Assembly (NCBI GenBank): GCA_004352715.1
Contig: SCFE01000006.1
Location: 1,995,217-2,059,216 of the forward strand
Direction: 5' to 3'
From: Hofstenia miamia
Taxonomy: Eukaryota > Xenacoelomorpha > Acoela
DNA length: 64,000 bases
The notes beneath the pieces are model-generated. The model saw only the letters and a list, made by a program, of their open reading frames with translations. It did no database searches and was not told the DNA's origin. This document shows, piece by piece, positions 1 to 11,738 of this stretch. Position 1 is the first letter of the stretch. Each line of letters opens with the position of its first letter. A program made the position numbers and the translations under genes.

Positions 1-501
1 TATTATAATGGTGCTTATGGCGATTACTGATTATGACGATGTAATTCTTTCATAAAAACCTGTTTAAAACGATTATATTCTAATAACCTATGTATATGTT
101 TACATCCATATTGAAAAAGCTGAATTAAACCATATCTTGTGTGATTTTTTTAAAGAAAAATATTTTAAAGGGTTGTGCCCTTGCGAAAACCTAGATTGCG
201 TGACGAATAATGCTCAGATCGACTTCGGACCTCTTTTATTCACTTCAAAATTAAATTGTACACCTGTAATGTTCTTTTCAGTTTGTTTCAAGATGGAATT
301 TTGATAAGACAGGCCGGGATCCTTATTTTGTTCCAAATCCAATATAAGAGCGGGAAAATTGTTCAAATATGTAGACTCCTGTTTATTATCACCTAATTAA
401 TCATTTAATACGAAAATATACTAATATTAAATGAGAAATAACAATAAAATCCCTAGAGCCATTATAATAGTTAATAATTTGAATTAAGCACCATTATAAT
501 A
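1..501. repeat. Inverted-repeat element, left end cut by window edge
   Basis: The first bases (tattataatggtgctta) are the reverse complement of a motif at about 484-500 (taagcaccattataata). Further copies of ccattataatag(t) lie near 459, 525 and 742, and a related inverted copy lies near 3060. This looks like the terminal inverted repeats of a small non-autonomous DNA element, with later copies or decay. The interior has no coding signal. The left boundary is outside the window, so the class cannot be assigned. Confidence 0.4.
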
Positions 502-779
502 GTTCAAATTAGTATGCCAGTTTCGCCATTATAATAGTTCAATTTCAAAACATTTGGAGGCCCTTGTCTCCTAAACTAATGTCCCTATCTTGCTCAAACT
601 TAAGGCACAATTGAAGCCTAGCATAGCGAAGCTACACACCAAGTTTCATTAAAATCCAATTAAAAGTGCATCAAAAATGGAAAAGAGCGCTTATGGCTAT
701 GGAGAGGGCGCTACTGGCACTCGAACCTCTCAAAACTCATAGTGCCATTATAATTATAACAATAATAATAATCCAGTGT

Positions 780-3055
780 TGAGATACTCAGCGGGAATAG
801 TTAGGTGGAACAAGAATAACCTGAGGGAGTTAGACAGGGAGACAAGGAAGTTACTAGCAGCAGAGAGGGTTTCAACTTAAATGGAGATTTTGATAGATTG
901 TACATGTCAAGGCATAGAGGAGGGAAGGGACTGCTAAGTGTAGAAGAGACTGTGGTAGCAGAAGCACTAAGACTAAAGGAATATGTAAAAGAGCAACCTA
1001 AGGAGCCCCTACTGGAGGTTACTATAGATTTAAGGAAAATAATAGCAATCCTGATGAATAGAAAACATACCAGAGAAGAGTGGAAGCAGAGAGATAAACG
1101 AGGTATAGACAGAAGGTGATGCATGGATAATACTGGAGGAATACAAAAAACTGTGACAGAGAAGAGAGCAACATGTGGCTAAGGAGGGCAGTATTGAAGA
1201 GAGAAACAGAAGCATTGATAATAGCGGCACAAGAGCAAGCAATTAGGACAAACTTGGTGAAGAAGCATGTAAACAGAAGAGTAGAAGTAAGTGATACGAG
1301 AAGCTATGTAAGAAAGGGCTGGAGACAGTAGATCATCTGATAGCAGGGTGTGAGAAGTTGGCACAGAATGAGTATAGGTTCAGGCATGACAAGGTGGGAA
1401 GAGTGGTACATTGGAGCTTGAGCAAGCAGCATGGTTAGAAATTGGAGAGAAGTGGTACGACCATAAGCCACAGAAAATCATAGCGAATGAGAATGTTAAG
1501 ATACTGTGGGACTTACACATACAGACGAGCAAGGTAATAAAAGCATTGAAGTCAGACATAGTAGTGGTAGATAAAGAGAAAAGTATAGGCGGCGGCAATG
1601 GGTGGGCAAGGTGGACTAGATCCACCTTGAAAAAACAATATTAAATGGCAATCAATACTAATATATTACCCCAATTTTGAATTAAATAAACAGAGTATGG
1701 TATTACAAAAAAAATGTACATGTGGATGTAGATAGCTAGTTTATCTAAAATGACAAAATATTAACAAATAAAAACAAATATTACAGCAGTAAGTTCAATT
1801 TGTAATACAATTTTTGGCCGCTTGGCGTTGAGTTCTAAATTTCCAATTTATCCAATCAGAATTATTCATCAGAAGTTTATGCTGTGTACATGTACATATT
1901 TTGAGGTTAATATATCAAAAAACTATGAAGATATTAGGTGAGGATCATTTCGAAACAAAATTCTCAAACTCTCGAAGTTTGTAATTGAGTATTTCATTTA
2001 TTATGGGTCATATTCAAATTCTGTTTACTTTGTAAGATGCGTAAGAAAAACTGCTTTCAAATGCTATTTAAAATATTTAATTCTAACAAATACAGGTCAC
2101 ATAAAAATTTTTAATCTATAATCAGCAGGCCATGGACATGGATGGACTCAATCTATTGTCTAGGATATGGGGAAATAGGTGAAACATTAGAAAAATATAC
2201 CTTTATTCTGTTTAAACTTCCGGAGAGGTGGATTAAATGCATAAATGTGATCAAAAGCATACCATAACAACCCTACTAAGATCCTATCCTAAGAACCTCA
2301 ACTTCATTATGATTTGGAAAGATTATTGAAATTTCACTTTCTAATACCTATTTCAACCTTCTTGAACTCGAAATCACAATGTTTCAAAATGAATTTAACA
2401 TAATTTCATTTTACTTGGCACTGGGCTGCCTTGGACTGACAATATATACATATTTTCGGTTCCTGGTTTAAAACGTTGACTGCTTGGTTTATATAGCGGT
2501 CGAGAGATCTTAATTTCATTGTTACGTTTTCATATTTAAATTATCATTGATTTTCAGCAAAATTATGAGCAAATTTATTCATGTATCAGTGTAATATTTG
2601 CTGAAAACTAAAAATGTAAGAATATTATAGTTTTGCATTTAGTGTGGTACACCCTGCACATAATGCCACACGCAGCCACTGGAGAAAAGATTGAAAATAT
2701 GGACAGACATAGCAGTACCAAAGTACAGGAATGTAAAAGGCAAGGATAAAGAGAAAATAGACAAGTACAGGGAATTGGCAGATGAAATAGAAAGGCTGTG
2801 GAAGTTAAAGAAGGTCACAGTAATCCCGATAGTAGTAGGAGTACTAGGAGCAGTGAGTAAGGAGCATAAGACACCTGAGGGAGTTGAGATTACCGAAGTG
2901 GGGAGTTGATGTAGTACATAAGGCAGCGCTATTAAGAACAGCTAGATTCCTGAGGAAAGCTTCTCAGATTCGCTGGGAACTGATGACTTCTCCGAGCTAA
3001 GAGGGATACCAGCATGAAGCTGTGAAAAAGTAATGAGATAATAATAATAAAATGG
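780..3055 (+). mobile_element. Decayed LINE, C-terminal RT/RLE region (R2/R4/Dong-like), interrupted
   Basis: Degenerate pieces of a non-LTR retrotransposon polyprotein lie on the + strand. At 785-1115 they include WNKNNLRELDRETRKLL and YMSRHRGGKGLLSVEE, the post-RT region. At 1300-1583 the zinc-knuckle remnant reads ETVDHLIAGCEKLA and is followed by KSDIVVVDKEK, the position of the restriction-like endonuclease catalytic segment. The downstream part resumes at 2690-2909 (DIAVPKY, then RLWKLKKVTVIPIVVGVLGA), so a foreign segment splits the domain. Frameshifts and stops between 1100 and 1400 show it is dead. A run of aataataat near 3043 may be the 3' tail. The clade is inferred from the zinc knuckle plus endonuclease layout; a related RLE clade is possible. 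Confidence 0.75.
1584..2681. mobile_element. Non-autonomous hAT element with perfect 8-bp TSD
   Basis: This 1098-bp segment is flanked on both sides by gagaaaag (1576-1583 and 2682-2689), an 8-bp direct repeat as made by hAT transposases. The right end read inwards starts CAGTGGCTGCGTGTGG, a typical hAT terminus. The left end (tataggcggcggcaat) is a decayed partner that keeps the GGC.GC core. Removing the insert and one copy of the repeat makes the LINE frame run straight from the DKEK segment into the DIAVP segment. No transposase ORF is visible inside, so the element moved in trans. Confidence 0.8.
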
Positions 3056-3901
3056 CTTATTACTATAATAATGGCACTAAAAATTAAAACCGAAAATGCA
3101 ATTTAAATTAATGATACAAGTCGCCCAAAAACAAACGAAAAGTTTCGAACAATTATTGTTTTCATTAAATTTAAGTTTGAGATGTTCAAAGGCATATTCA
3201 AACAGCACCGTCTTAAAAATCAAAGTACCATAAAATATATATACTATTAAAATAGAATAAATCTGTTTTTGGTTTTCTGAACATTAGATCTTGAGAACGC
3301 ATGTTCTTATTATTTAGAGAATAAAGCGAAATAAACTTTATATATTCATAAATAAAAAATCATTTACTTGGAGTTTTAGAGTTGTAGAGGGAGAATTTTC
3401 AACTTTAAAAGACGGTTTTTTATATGAAATGCCAGTAGTTATCCACTTTGTAAGCATTGATTGAAAACAATCGAGCTTAAGCACATCTGTTAAATTCGTA
3501 TATCAGTGGGTGAAGCGTACATTAAAATAGAAACAACCATTGATTTATACAACATTAATTTACAATTTGTTGAGGTGCTAAGTGGAAGAGATCTTCTGGT
3601 AAGAGAAAATATCTTACAAGATTTGGAGATTTTTTATCAATATTTTGATACCATGACAATCTGAAGTAATATAGACACCAAGATCACTGACCTCAATAGT
3701 AGGATAAAACGTTTTTCCACTAAACGATAAAGGAGAACACTTATCTATCATAAATTGTATTAAAATAAGTCATAAGTGATAAGTCATTACCAAGCGGTGG
3801 ATAAATCATCGAGCTAAGTAATTAAAGTCATCATCAAATAAAAATGGAAATGAGCTTTTGCATACAGATGGAAGGTCATTTATAAAGTAAAGAAATAAAA
3901 G

Positions 3902-4168
3902 TTATCCTAAGCAAGAGCCTTGAGGAATTCTACTAGGAACCGGGAATGCATTTGATATAACATCACCTATGTTGATACATTGAGATCTTCGAAATAAACA
4001 TGATGTAATTAATGCAAAAAAATGGTTAGAAACATCAAATAAATTTTTAAGTTTATCAATTAATAATGAATGTGATACTTCATGAAATGCTTTGCTAAAA
4101 TCAAGATAAAATGAAAGCAAACGACAGTTTATGTCATGATAATGATAAACTTCATTTAAGTAGTTCAA
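3902..4168 (-). pseudogene. LINE reverse transcriptase core fragment
   Basis: An 88-codon open stretch covers RT motif A (YLDFSKAFHEVSH) through motif B (PSRIPQGSCLG). It is one of the longest open pieces of the LINE at 3600-7245. The usual AFD of motif A is AFH here, and the YADD equivalent just downstream reads FDDDFN after an in-frame stop. Catalysis is therefore lost. Confidence 0.8.
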
Positions 4169-4471
4169 AATTTGTAAAACAGTTTATCGTTCTCTATAAA
4201 TCGATATTGATGCTTTGATAGTAAAGAGTACACCGCAGTAAAAAATTCTATAAATATTAATTTTTTAAAAGCAAAGAAAGTTTTAGTAAAATAAAGATTG
4301 GTCTATAATTACACACGTTATTTCCATTCTCTGATTTAAGCAGTGGAGTAATTTTTGCTGTTTTTTCATATCATTGGAAATAATGTAAGCTTCCACAAAG
4401 ATTTCAAAAGCCTAAAAACATGGAAAGATATTTCTTTAGCATAATCCAATGAGCTGGTAAGTAATCTAAGC

Positions 4472-5039
4472 CATTACACGAAATATTTTTTGCTACGAAA
4501 TATTTTTGTCGCGCGATGCGTATGAAAATTGATTTTTGGGTGCTATCTTAATACATGGCAAAAAAAATTTTTAGCAATTGCTCTAAATTGGCCTGCATTT
4601 TTATACCGTCACGAAATCTTTCTGCATCGTGAAGCATTGCGCATTGTAGTGCTGCCTTTCTTTAAAGGAAATGTTTGCTAGATTTTGGGACAATATTTTT
4701 AGAGATTTCTCTAAATTGGTCTGACTTTGTGATGGCATAAAAATGAAGACCAATTTAGAGAAATCGCTAAAATACTTTTTTCTATGACTTCTCAAGAAAA
4801 TATATGGGCGAATAAATATCTAGCAAACATTTCCTTTAAAGAAAGGCGGTACTACAATGCGAATTGCTTCAAGATGCAGAAAGATTACATGACGGTATGA
4901 CAGTATAAAAATGCAGGCCAATTTAGAGCAATTGCTAAAAATATTTTTTATGCCATGTATTAAGATAGCAACCAAAATCAATTTGCGAACGCCATCGCTC
5001 GACAGAAATATTTCGTAGCAAGAAATATTTCGTTTAATG
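4472..5039. mobile_element. Long nested foldback (inverted-repeat) element inside the LINE
   Basis: The two arms, about 4472-4688 and 4812-5039, are imperfect reverse complements. Landmarks occur in mirrored order: cattacacgaaatattt at the left edge against aaatatttcgtttaatg at the right, then gctatcttaatacatggca, gcaattgctctaaattggcc, and aaaggaaatgtttgctaga. Between them a second hairpin pairs 4697-4722 with 4748-4772. The whole unit sits in LINE sequence just upstream of the RT motifs, so it arrived later. It has no ORF of its own. The open frames called in both arms are mirror images of each other. Confidence 0.75.
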
Positions 5040-7726
5040 CACATCCTGATGAAGTGCAGTTACTAAGGCGAAAGAAAGTGTTGTCTTCCGTAAGGGACAC
5101 ATAATCACATTGAATAATTTGACATCATCGAATGGAGTTAGATTGGATTCATGTTGATAAACTGAAGCAAAGTAACGATAAAACAAATTTTTTCTAATCA
5201 ATTACTTGCAACATCAGCATTCCAATAGATTCTGTTAGGGGAGAGAATATGACTTGCAAACGAAAAAGCTTCTAGCAGTTATTAATGTTGTATTTATTAG
5301 CGAAATTTTCAGCAAATAATGTGGCATCAAATTTGATAGATTCTGATAGTTGTCGTTAAATTAAAATTAGTTGATTAGGTATTCTTGATAAAGGTAGGTT
5401 CATAAGTTTTCGCTTAAACGAATCAAATTTATTTAATAGACGAACAGTATGTGAGCTAAAATATTGGGGTAGATGAAGCCCCTCGTTTCTTTTTCTTGGA
5501 ACGTAAGTGTTAATAATATCAAAAAGTCGTTATACCATGCATAAATATTAAATGAAATATCAAGATGGTGATTAAATGAAAAAAGCGAAGAGGTTAAGCT
5601 TATGTTTAAATTTATTTACATTTGCCTGAGAAAAAGAGTATGAGGAAGTACGATTAAGGTTATCCCGTTTGAAAGGATCTGTAAAAAGATTAGGATTGAA
5701 GTCAATACTTATTATTCCATGACAAGAGAAACTGTCAGACACAGGAGTAAGTAATTTTGTTTCAAAGCAATCATCATTTATGAATACAAGATCGAGAGTA
5801 TTACCGTTCTAGTGAGCAGGAAAAGTAATTTTTTGATAAAGCTTAGTAGGAGATCCATAATTTGTTGTTCATAATCATTACTGCAAATTTCAATTTCTAA
5901 ATCAAGATTGGTAAAGTCACCAATAATGCATATTTTCTGTTCTATTATTTGATTATTTAAGGATCTTATATAAGCACGATAAGTCGCTTAGCAAAATGGT
6001 AGGTGATAATAGCTTGAATGTGGAGGAATATAGATGCAGATAATAAGAATAAAAAAGATTTAAGTCAATAATAGTTGCACATCCAAAAATTTACATTATT
6101 ATTGACATTTAATTGAATAAAAATTATATCATCTTTAACAAGGAAAATGCAAACACCATTTGAGATGAGGTGATTTCATTGCTTCTGTTGGAATTGAAAA
6201 TGAAGAATAAAGAAATACCGAACCGTTGAAGATATTATCAATCCAGGTTTCTGTTATACAGATAATTGAAGCATAAATCAAATAATTAAATTATTTTATT
6301 TAATGAAATCAAACTTTGTAAATTTGTGTATTAAAACATCATACTGTGTGACAAGTTATTAGTGTGTAGTCAATCAACAACTACAAGAGACCCATTCTGG
6401 AAGAATTGAAGACTACGAATTTTGAGTTCACTCCTATCCGATCCTGATTTAAATGATTTGTAGCGCTTAGAAAGTATTTTCTTTTAAACTTCACTTTCCA
6501 ATGGAGATAATTCTGTCTTTATAAAAATATTTTTGCAATGATAATTTTTCATTAAATATGCTTTTGATAAAATCAGACGCCTATTCCATATGTTTCCAAC
6601 ATCGACAAGGATAGGACGTAATTTATCACTCCTAAATTTAGCTTATGTTATCTTTCATACAATTACTATCAATACCAAAATGATGAAGCATAGAAATTAC
6701 TGAAGATTGATCATTTTCTAGTGTGTCTGATTTATTGAGATGTTGGACAGTTTCCGGAAGGCCACGGATAATTATTCGGGCTGAATAGTTTTGATTATTT
6801 TCTTTACTACTTCATGACATTTGTAATTCTGAAAGAAGTGTGGAGTTTTTGTTGTTAAGCTCAGCTTGCCTACATTGATAGTTTGATGACTGGGAAACAA
6901 ACTGCTCAATACTTGATAAAACATCATTTGAGTCTTTAATTAATTCATTATATTCATTTCAGATATTTGTAATTCAAATAATTTGTTAAAATTTTCTAGT
7001 TGCACATTAGAAGTGCATTAAATGCTCGATAACAAGTACGTTTTTACCTTCATCAACACAAGAAGTGCACAATAAAACTGTGTGTTTATAATATTGATTG
7101 AAAATATCAATTGCTTTACCAAATGCTGTGCAGCGTTTATTAAAATACATAATTTTACCGCATGTAATGCATTTAAGCATTTTATCAGTATTTGATATTG
7201 GATTGGTACAAGCGAAACAATAATCTTCATTTACTTTGCTTGAATATATTTATATTAACGTTAATTTCTTAAATAAAACTTCTCCTTTTATATACATTTA
7301 TATACATAAATGTAGCGAAGTCTTTGAGTTATTTTGTAAACTAATGATCTTATACATACGTATTCACATTTCACTTTTACGATGGAATATGAAATATTGT
7401 ATTCTATATTTGGACTGATTTTCAGTATCGTCATTATATCTTACATGTATAAAGAAGTCTATATATGTTACATCACTCACAGACATAAAGTTAACAAATA
7501 AATATATGATAGTATCATGGATCTCTAGGATGTTTACATTTGTGTATACACATGATAGTATGTATTGAGTGCGGTAATACCGCGGTATCGATTTACACAA
7601 TTGTGGTTAGCGGAAGCATTAAGACAACTTGAAGTGGCATAGGTGTTAGATAGATAACGCTTTTTGTTTTGATTTAATGTTTCTGAGTATTTCTCAAACA
7701 GTTGTTTCTAAAGCAAAATTAATATA

Positions 7727-8243
7727 GCTCAAGTCAAAAAAAGTGGCCACTTTTCAAAATTTGAGGATTTTATCTAAAGTTACTAGATGGCACTGATATT
7801 ATTAATAATTCAAAATATTTCCAAATACTCGAGGAATTTGTACCATACGCAACCTGCTTATATCCCGATTCATAAATCTTAGAACAAAAATGGAGTAACC
7901 CCTCATACCTCAAAATCAACAAAAAATTTCTTTACCAATTATAATATTCAAGTTATGCAATATCCACCAAATTTGCCAGATCTAGAGAAGGTGTGGCAGA
8001 TTTTGAAGGATTTTGTCGAGAAAAAAAACCCTACAAATCTGAAAGAATTAAAGAGTTGCATCATTGAATCGCAACACCAAATAACTCAAGAAGTTACGCT
8101 TTCAATGCAAACTTGTCAAATAACTTTGTCATCAGGTTATAAGCTGAGACAATTATATTTTTAAATATATTTCATAAGCCTCTATTTGTCTTTCGTTTGT
8201 TATCAAAAATGTGTTATAATGTGGATACTTTTTTTGACTTAGC
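7727..8243 (+). mobile_element. Tc1/mariner relic, copy 1
   Basis: The terminal repeat gctcaagtcaaaaaaagtgg at 7727 pairs with ggatactttttttgacttagc ending at 8243. TA dinucleotides flank both ends. Inside, on the + strand (about 7955-8160), is the C-terminus of a Tc1-type DDE transposase (NLPDLEKVWQILKDFVEKKN). Much of the transposase, including the first two catalytic acids, is gone, so this is a deletion derivative. A related copy lies in opposite orientation at 17468-18018. Confidence 0.82.
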
Positions 8244-8245
8244 TA

Positions 8246-9990
8246 TAGATTTCACATACAAAATGTTAAAAGTAATTTTTTGCATATTTCATGAAAAATT
8301 GGATACTACTCTTATAAAATTGAATAAAGTCACAAAATACCTAAGAAATTGTCTTAAACTTTTCTACGAATGTTCCATAAAACTAAAAAACCATTCAGAA
8401 ATATCTATCTATTCTTACGAAGATAAAATCGACATTGCTTCGGTGTGCCGTGGTAAAATTTCACTTATTGCAGTGGTTTGCAATAAATAAGCGCACTTTG
8501 CAGTGGTTAGAGGGGAAATTTCTTGCGGTGGAAATAATTCTACAAATCCTGTACCGCGCTCATCTATAGTGTGTATACTGCGCGGTGATCTGCTTTGTAG
8601 TATAAAATACGTTGCTATCGGGAAAATTACTTTTTTCTAAGTAAAACCACTGCGATTTTTTAAAAATCTACGGGTGAGGTACGGTAAAATTTTTGCTCAT
8701 TGCGGGTGTGGGTATGTTTTGAGTACAGCTTTCTTAAAATTTAGCGAGTATGGGTTGGGTACAGATGGAAATGGTCAACCCTGACCAAAAGTTCATTACT
8801 ATGAGAAGGTAGCAATCAAGTGCGATTCCTAGTAATTGAATTGCTTGCACTACTGGCTGCTCGTTCAGACTTATTTTGAGTAGCGGAATGCAGTGGTATG
8901 CAATTGCAATAATCAATAAGAGTTCGAAATTCATTGAATTATCATGTAATTTTTTCTGTTGAAAACCTTAACCATTATGTTTTGTTATGTGTAGTCCTCT
9001 TCATGATTGAATTCGTTTTAATTTCATCAATAGGTCAAAATATGGTCAAAATGTTTTGTTGTTTTGGTGAAATTTTGCGTTCAAAATTCTAAGCAGAAAA
9101 TAACAAACGCAAAGTTACAATAATTTGTACATGGAAAATATTGTACACATAAATTTCGAAATACATTGCATTGAAATAATAAAAAAATGATAATATACTT
9201 AACTTTGAATATAATCTTACGAATATCTCGGAACGACAGGACTGCAATATTTGAGGACAGGACAGGATTGAACTGAACCGGATTGTACCGGACCGAAATG
9301 CAACTTTAAGTATGAAGTGAGAAAACATTGATTCAAATGAAATGATTTTGTTCAGATTTTATGTTACTTAACTCGTCACTCAATGTCAAACTGCTTTAAG
9401 GAGCAAACTTCTGAAAGATAGATGTATATAAATGTTTCTCCTTAGAAGTAGCTTAAGTTGATTTATCTTTTTGCGTAAATACTAGCCATCTAGTGGAAAA
9501 AACATGAATTCTCATTGAACGCTTAAAATAAGAATAAAATTAATGAATTCTAAAAAAATACTTATTGAAATTGCTTCGTGGATGGAAATAAAAAGTAAGA
9601 TTTTTTAGATCAAGTGAATGTCATTACTGATTTTAAGTTATTATTATTTATTGGAATTGCTGCTAAGTAAAGTAATCATAAAAATTTTTATTTTAGTGTG
9701 ATGTAAGAACACATTTTATAAGGGTATAGTAATAGTAATATTGTTATTTATTTTTATAAATATGAGTTAATATACGTAAGTACTAGTAAATCTTGGCGTG
9801 CTAGTAATATATTTACTGTAACAGGAATCATTTGCTTAATGTCTTAAAGTTGCAGTCTTGTACTTGCAAAGAACAATATATATTAAAATATATGCAGATA
9901 ATTTATTTGTGATTGATCGTGGATGTAATTTAGGAATAAAGAACTAGTTGTAAGCCTTGTACAGTGGAAAATCTGCTTTTCCAATTCCAG
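8246..9990. other. AT-rich spacer without recognisable gene
   Basis: No ORF with splice support or family resemblance was found. Two patches are locally richer in G+C: about 8440-8780 (repeated gcagtggtt and cgggtg words) and about 9235-9300 (repeated ggacagg / accgga words). They look like decayed transposon ends, but no partner repeat was identified. Confidence 0.5.
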
Positions 9991-10112
9991 CAATGGCAGT
10001 GAAAAACGATGAAGCTTCTCACTTTCTTCTATTTAGTAAAAAGCCTTTTAGATGTAGGAAATGCGATCATGCTAGAGAAGATAACAATTGTTCACAAAAT
10101 CACACACTCCAG
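9991..10112 (+). CDS. Candidate first exon (Cys-rich N-terminus), possibly of the arrestin-domain gene
   Basis: A pyrimidine-rich tract ending ttccaattccag precedes CAATGG, and the exon ends CTCCAG|gtaagt, a consensus donor. From the ATG at 9993 it encodes exactly 40 codons, phase 0, including FRCRKCDHAREDNNC with closely spaced cysteines. The next + strand exon with a matching phase 0 acceptor is at 18549, so the join is in frame. However, the arrestin gene has its own plausible ATG at 18552, and the 8.4-kb gap is large. The exon could belong to another transcript. Confidence 0.4.
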
Positions 10113-11603
10113 GTAAGTGCGGTAGGCTGCGCTTACCCATTGTAAATAAAAAAATATTGTTGTTAATATTAAATTCAACAGTAAATATATAAGTTACAAA
10201 TTACTCCTTTCAACTCATTAAATTTCTTGTTGCGAAATGCTATAAATTATTATCTGATTATAATTTATATTGTATTCTTTTAAGAGTTTTCTTAAGCGAA
10301 GTAATATTATTTTTTATAGGATTTTTAGCAAAAGGAAATATTATAACAATTATTGCTTGGAAAGTGATCACTTAAATAATTAATAGAATATATTTAATTT
10401 TCATCATCAAATTTGACTTGACTGCATCATCATAGGTAAAAACAACAGTAGTGTGCTTGACTTTAACACATATAATTCAACTTAGTCGCTATATCATGTA
10501 TGAGAAGTGGCATTAAAAGGGACATATATAATAAGATTTTTACTTAAAGTTCAGACCTATTTTCTCTTTAAAATACTGGACGCAAAAGCGAACTTTAGAT
10601 CAGAAGGTGCTGAGAGGAAAAGTTGAGTAAGTGTGAAATAGTAGTGTAAGATAAGGATTGTTAAGTTTAAATTAAGTACGAACACTTGCTTAATTAATTT
10701 TTGTTTACCACGAAACAATGCCGCTCTTTGCATTTTTATTGAAAACGAAAGTTTTGTGTTTGAATATCTGATTGCAGAAAAAATTCTATGCCCAATTTAT
10801 TTTTCAGTGCTGCGTTGTACTAAAATTTATAAAATTAGAATAACTTTTGTTGAATACACACAATATTCCTAAATATATTTTTGTAAAAAATTGGAAAAGT
10901 CAAGGATGAATTTCATCAATAAACAAACTACTACTTCCTAGTATATGTATTACTCAAAAACTTAAAGTTTAATGTGATATATTAAAGAAATTTCGTGATT
11001 CCCCACAGCATAATTGTTAATATCATTCAGTGAATCTTGAAGTAGTTTGTTTCTGATTGGGAATACATATTCTTTAAATATCCACGAGTGTTCGCATGAA
11101 TGTCGCAGGCCAAAGTCGTTAATTTGTTATCATGCGGCAGTTGATTAAGTACAGGTGTCAAGAACATGGTTTTGCTACGTCACACTAAATCGAAGCCACA
11201 GCCATTTGAGTTTTCTCTGGCCATTTGACCGTACTCTTTGAAAATCTACTTCTAATATAATTTCGTGGCACTCGTGTTGAGTGAGTAGATTAACGCGCGA
11301 CTTTTCTCTTAAGTTGGCTTGTTTAACGTCACGGTATGTTGTTATTGCTTAATTAAATACAAGCATAATGTACTGTACACTAGTTTATAATCTTTGTTAC
11401 ATTGTTTATGCTAAGCGCTAAATTATGAACAAGTGGAAATGTCAGATACACTCATAAGATAATACTAATAAAAATTATAATGTTTTTCTTACTAATCCAA
11501 CCAGAGTGTTTTGTTTTTTATGAAATAATTTAAATTAATTCATAATAATGTACATCAAGACATTTTGTTTGAAATTTATTGCAAAATAGTGATTCCTAAA
11601 ATA

Positions 11604-11606
<3 letters not shown>
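10113..11606. other. AT-rich spacer or intron
   Basis: No coding signal or clear repeat boundary is visible. If exon 9991-10112 belongs to the arrestin gene, this is the start of a long first intron. Confidence 0.5.
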
Positions 11607-11642
<36 letters not shown>

Positions 11643-11703
11643 NNNNNNNNNNNNNNNNNNNNNNNNNNNNNNNNNNNNNNNNNNNNNNNNNNNNNNNNNN
11701 NNN

Positions 11704-11731
<28 letters not shown>
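11607..11731. repeat. (TA)n microsatellite with internal assembly gap
   Basis: About 36 bases of TA repeat precede and about 28 follow an N run at 11643-11703. The gap is where the assembler failed on the repeat. Open frames called through it are artefacts (repeating Ile-Tyr). Confidence 0.95.
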
Positions 11732-11736
<5 letters not shown>

Positions 11737-11738
11737 GG

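Larger units (their letters stand above)
3600..7245 (-). mobile_element. CR1-like LINE relic with ORF1 (PHD finger), endonuclease and RT
   Basis: Read on the - strand from about 7245 down, the pieces come in LINE order. First is an ORF1 with a PHD-type finger (YCFACTNP, then LKCITCGK, then LLCTSCVDEG; 7240-7010). Next is an ORF1 core near 6650-6490 (RPILVDVGNIWNRRLIL). Then come endonuclease remnants (ITETW near 6250, YIPPHSSY near 6030, GDFTNLDLE near 5910), RT remnants (KITPLLKSENGNN near 4340, LDFSKAFHEVSH near 4100, an IPQGSCLG-like motif near 3905, a decayed YADD near 3830) and a C-terminal DLGVYITS near 3670. Stops and frameshifts are frequent, and a foldback element interrupts it. CR1 is the best guess because of the PHD ORF1. 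Confidence 0.82.

Noticed and set aside
470-540. Spaced repeats of ccattataatag considered as a CRISPR-like array
   Set aside because: Only three to four imperfect copies at irregular spacing in a eukaryotic context; better explained as transposon ends.
801-1124. A 107-codon - strand frame with hydrophobic residues
   Set aside because: It is the shadow of the LINE coding strand (785-1115, +), which carries recognisable RT-associated motifs.
4601-5044. Two similar - strand frames (4601-4795 and 4820-5044)
   Set aside because: They are mirror products of the foldback arms, not genes.
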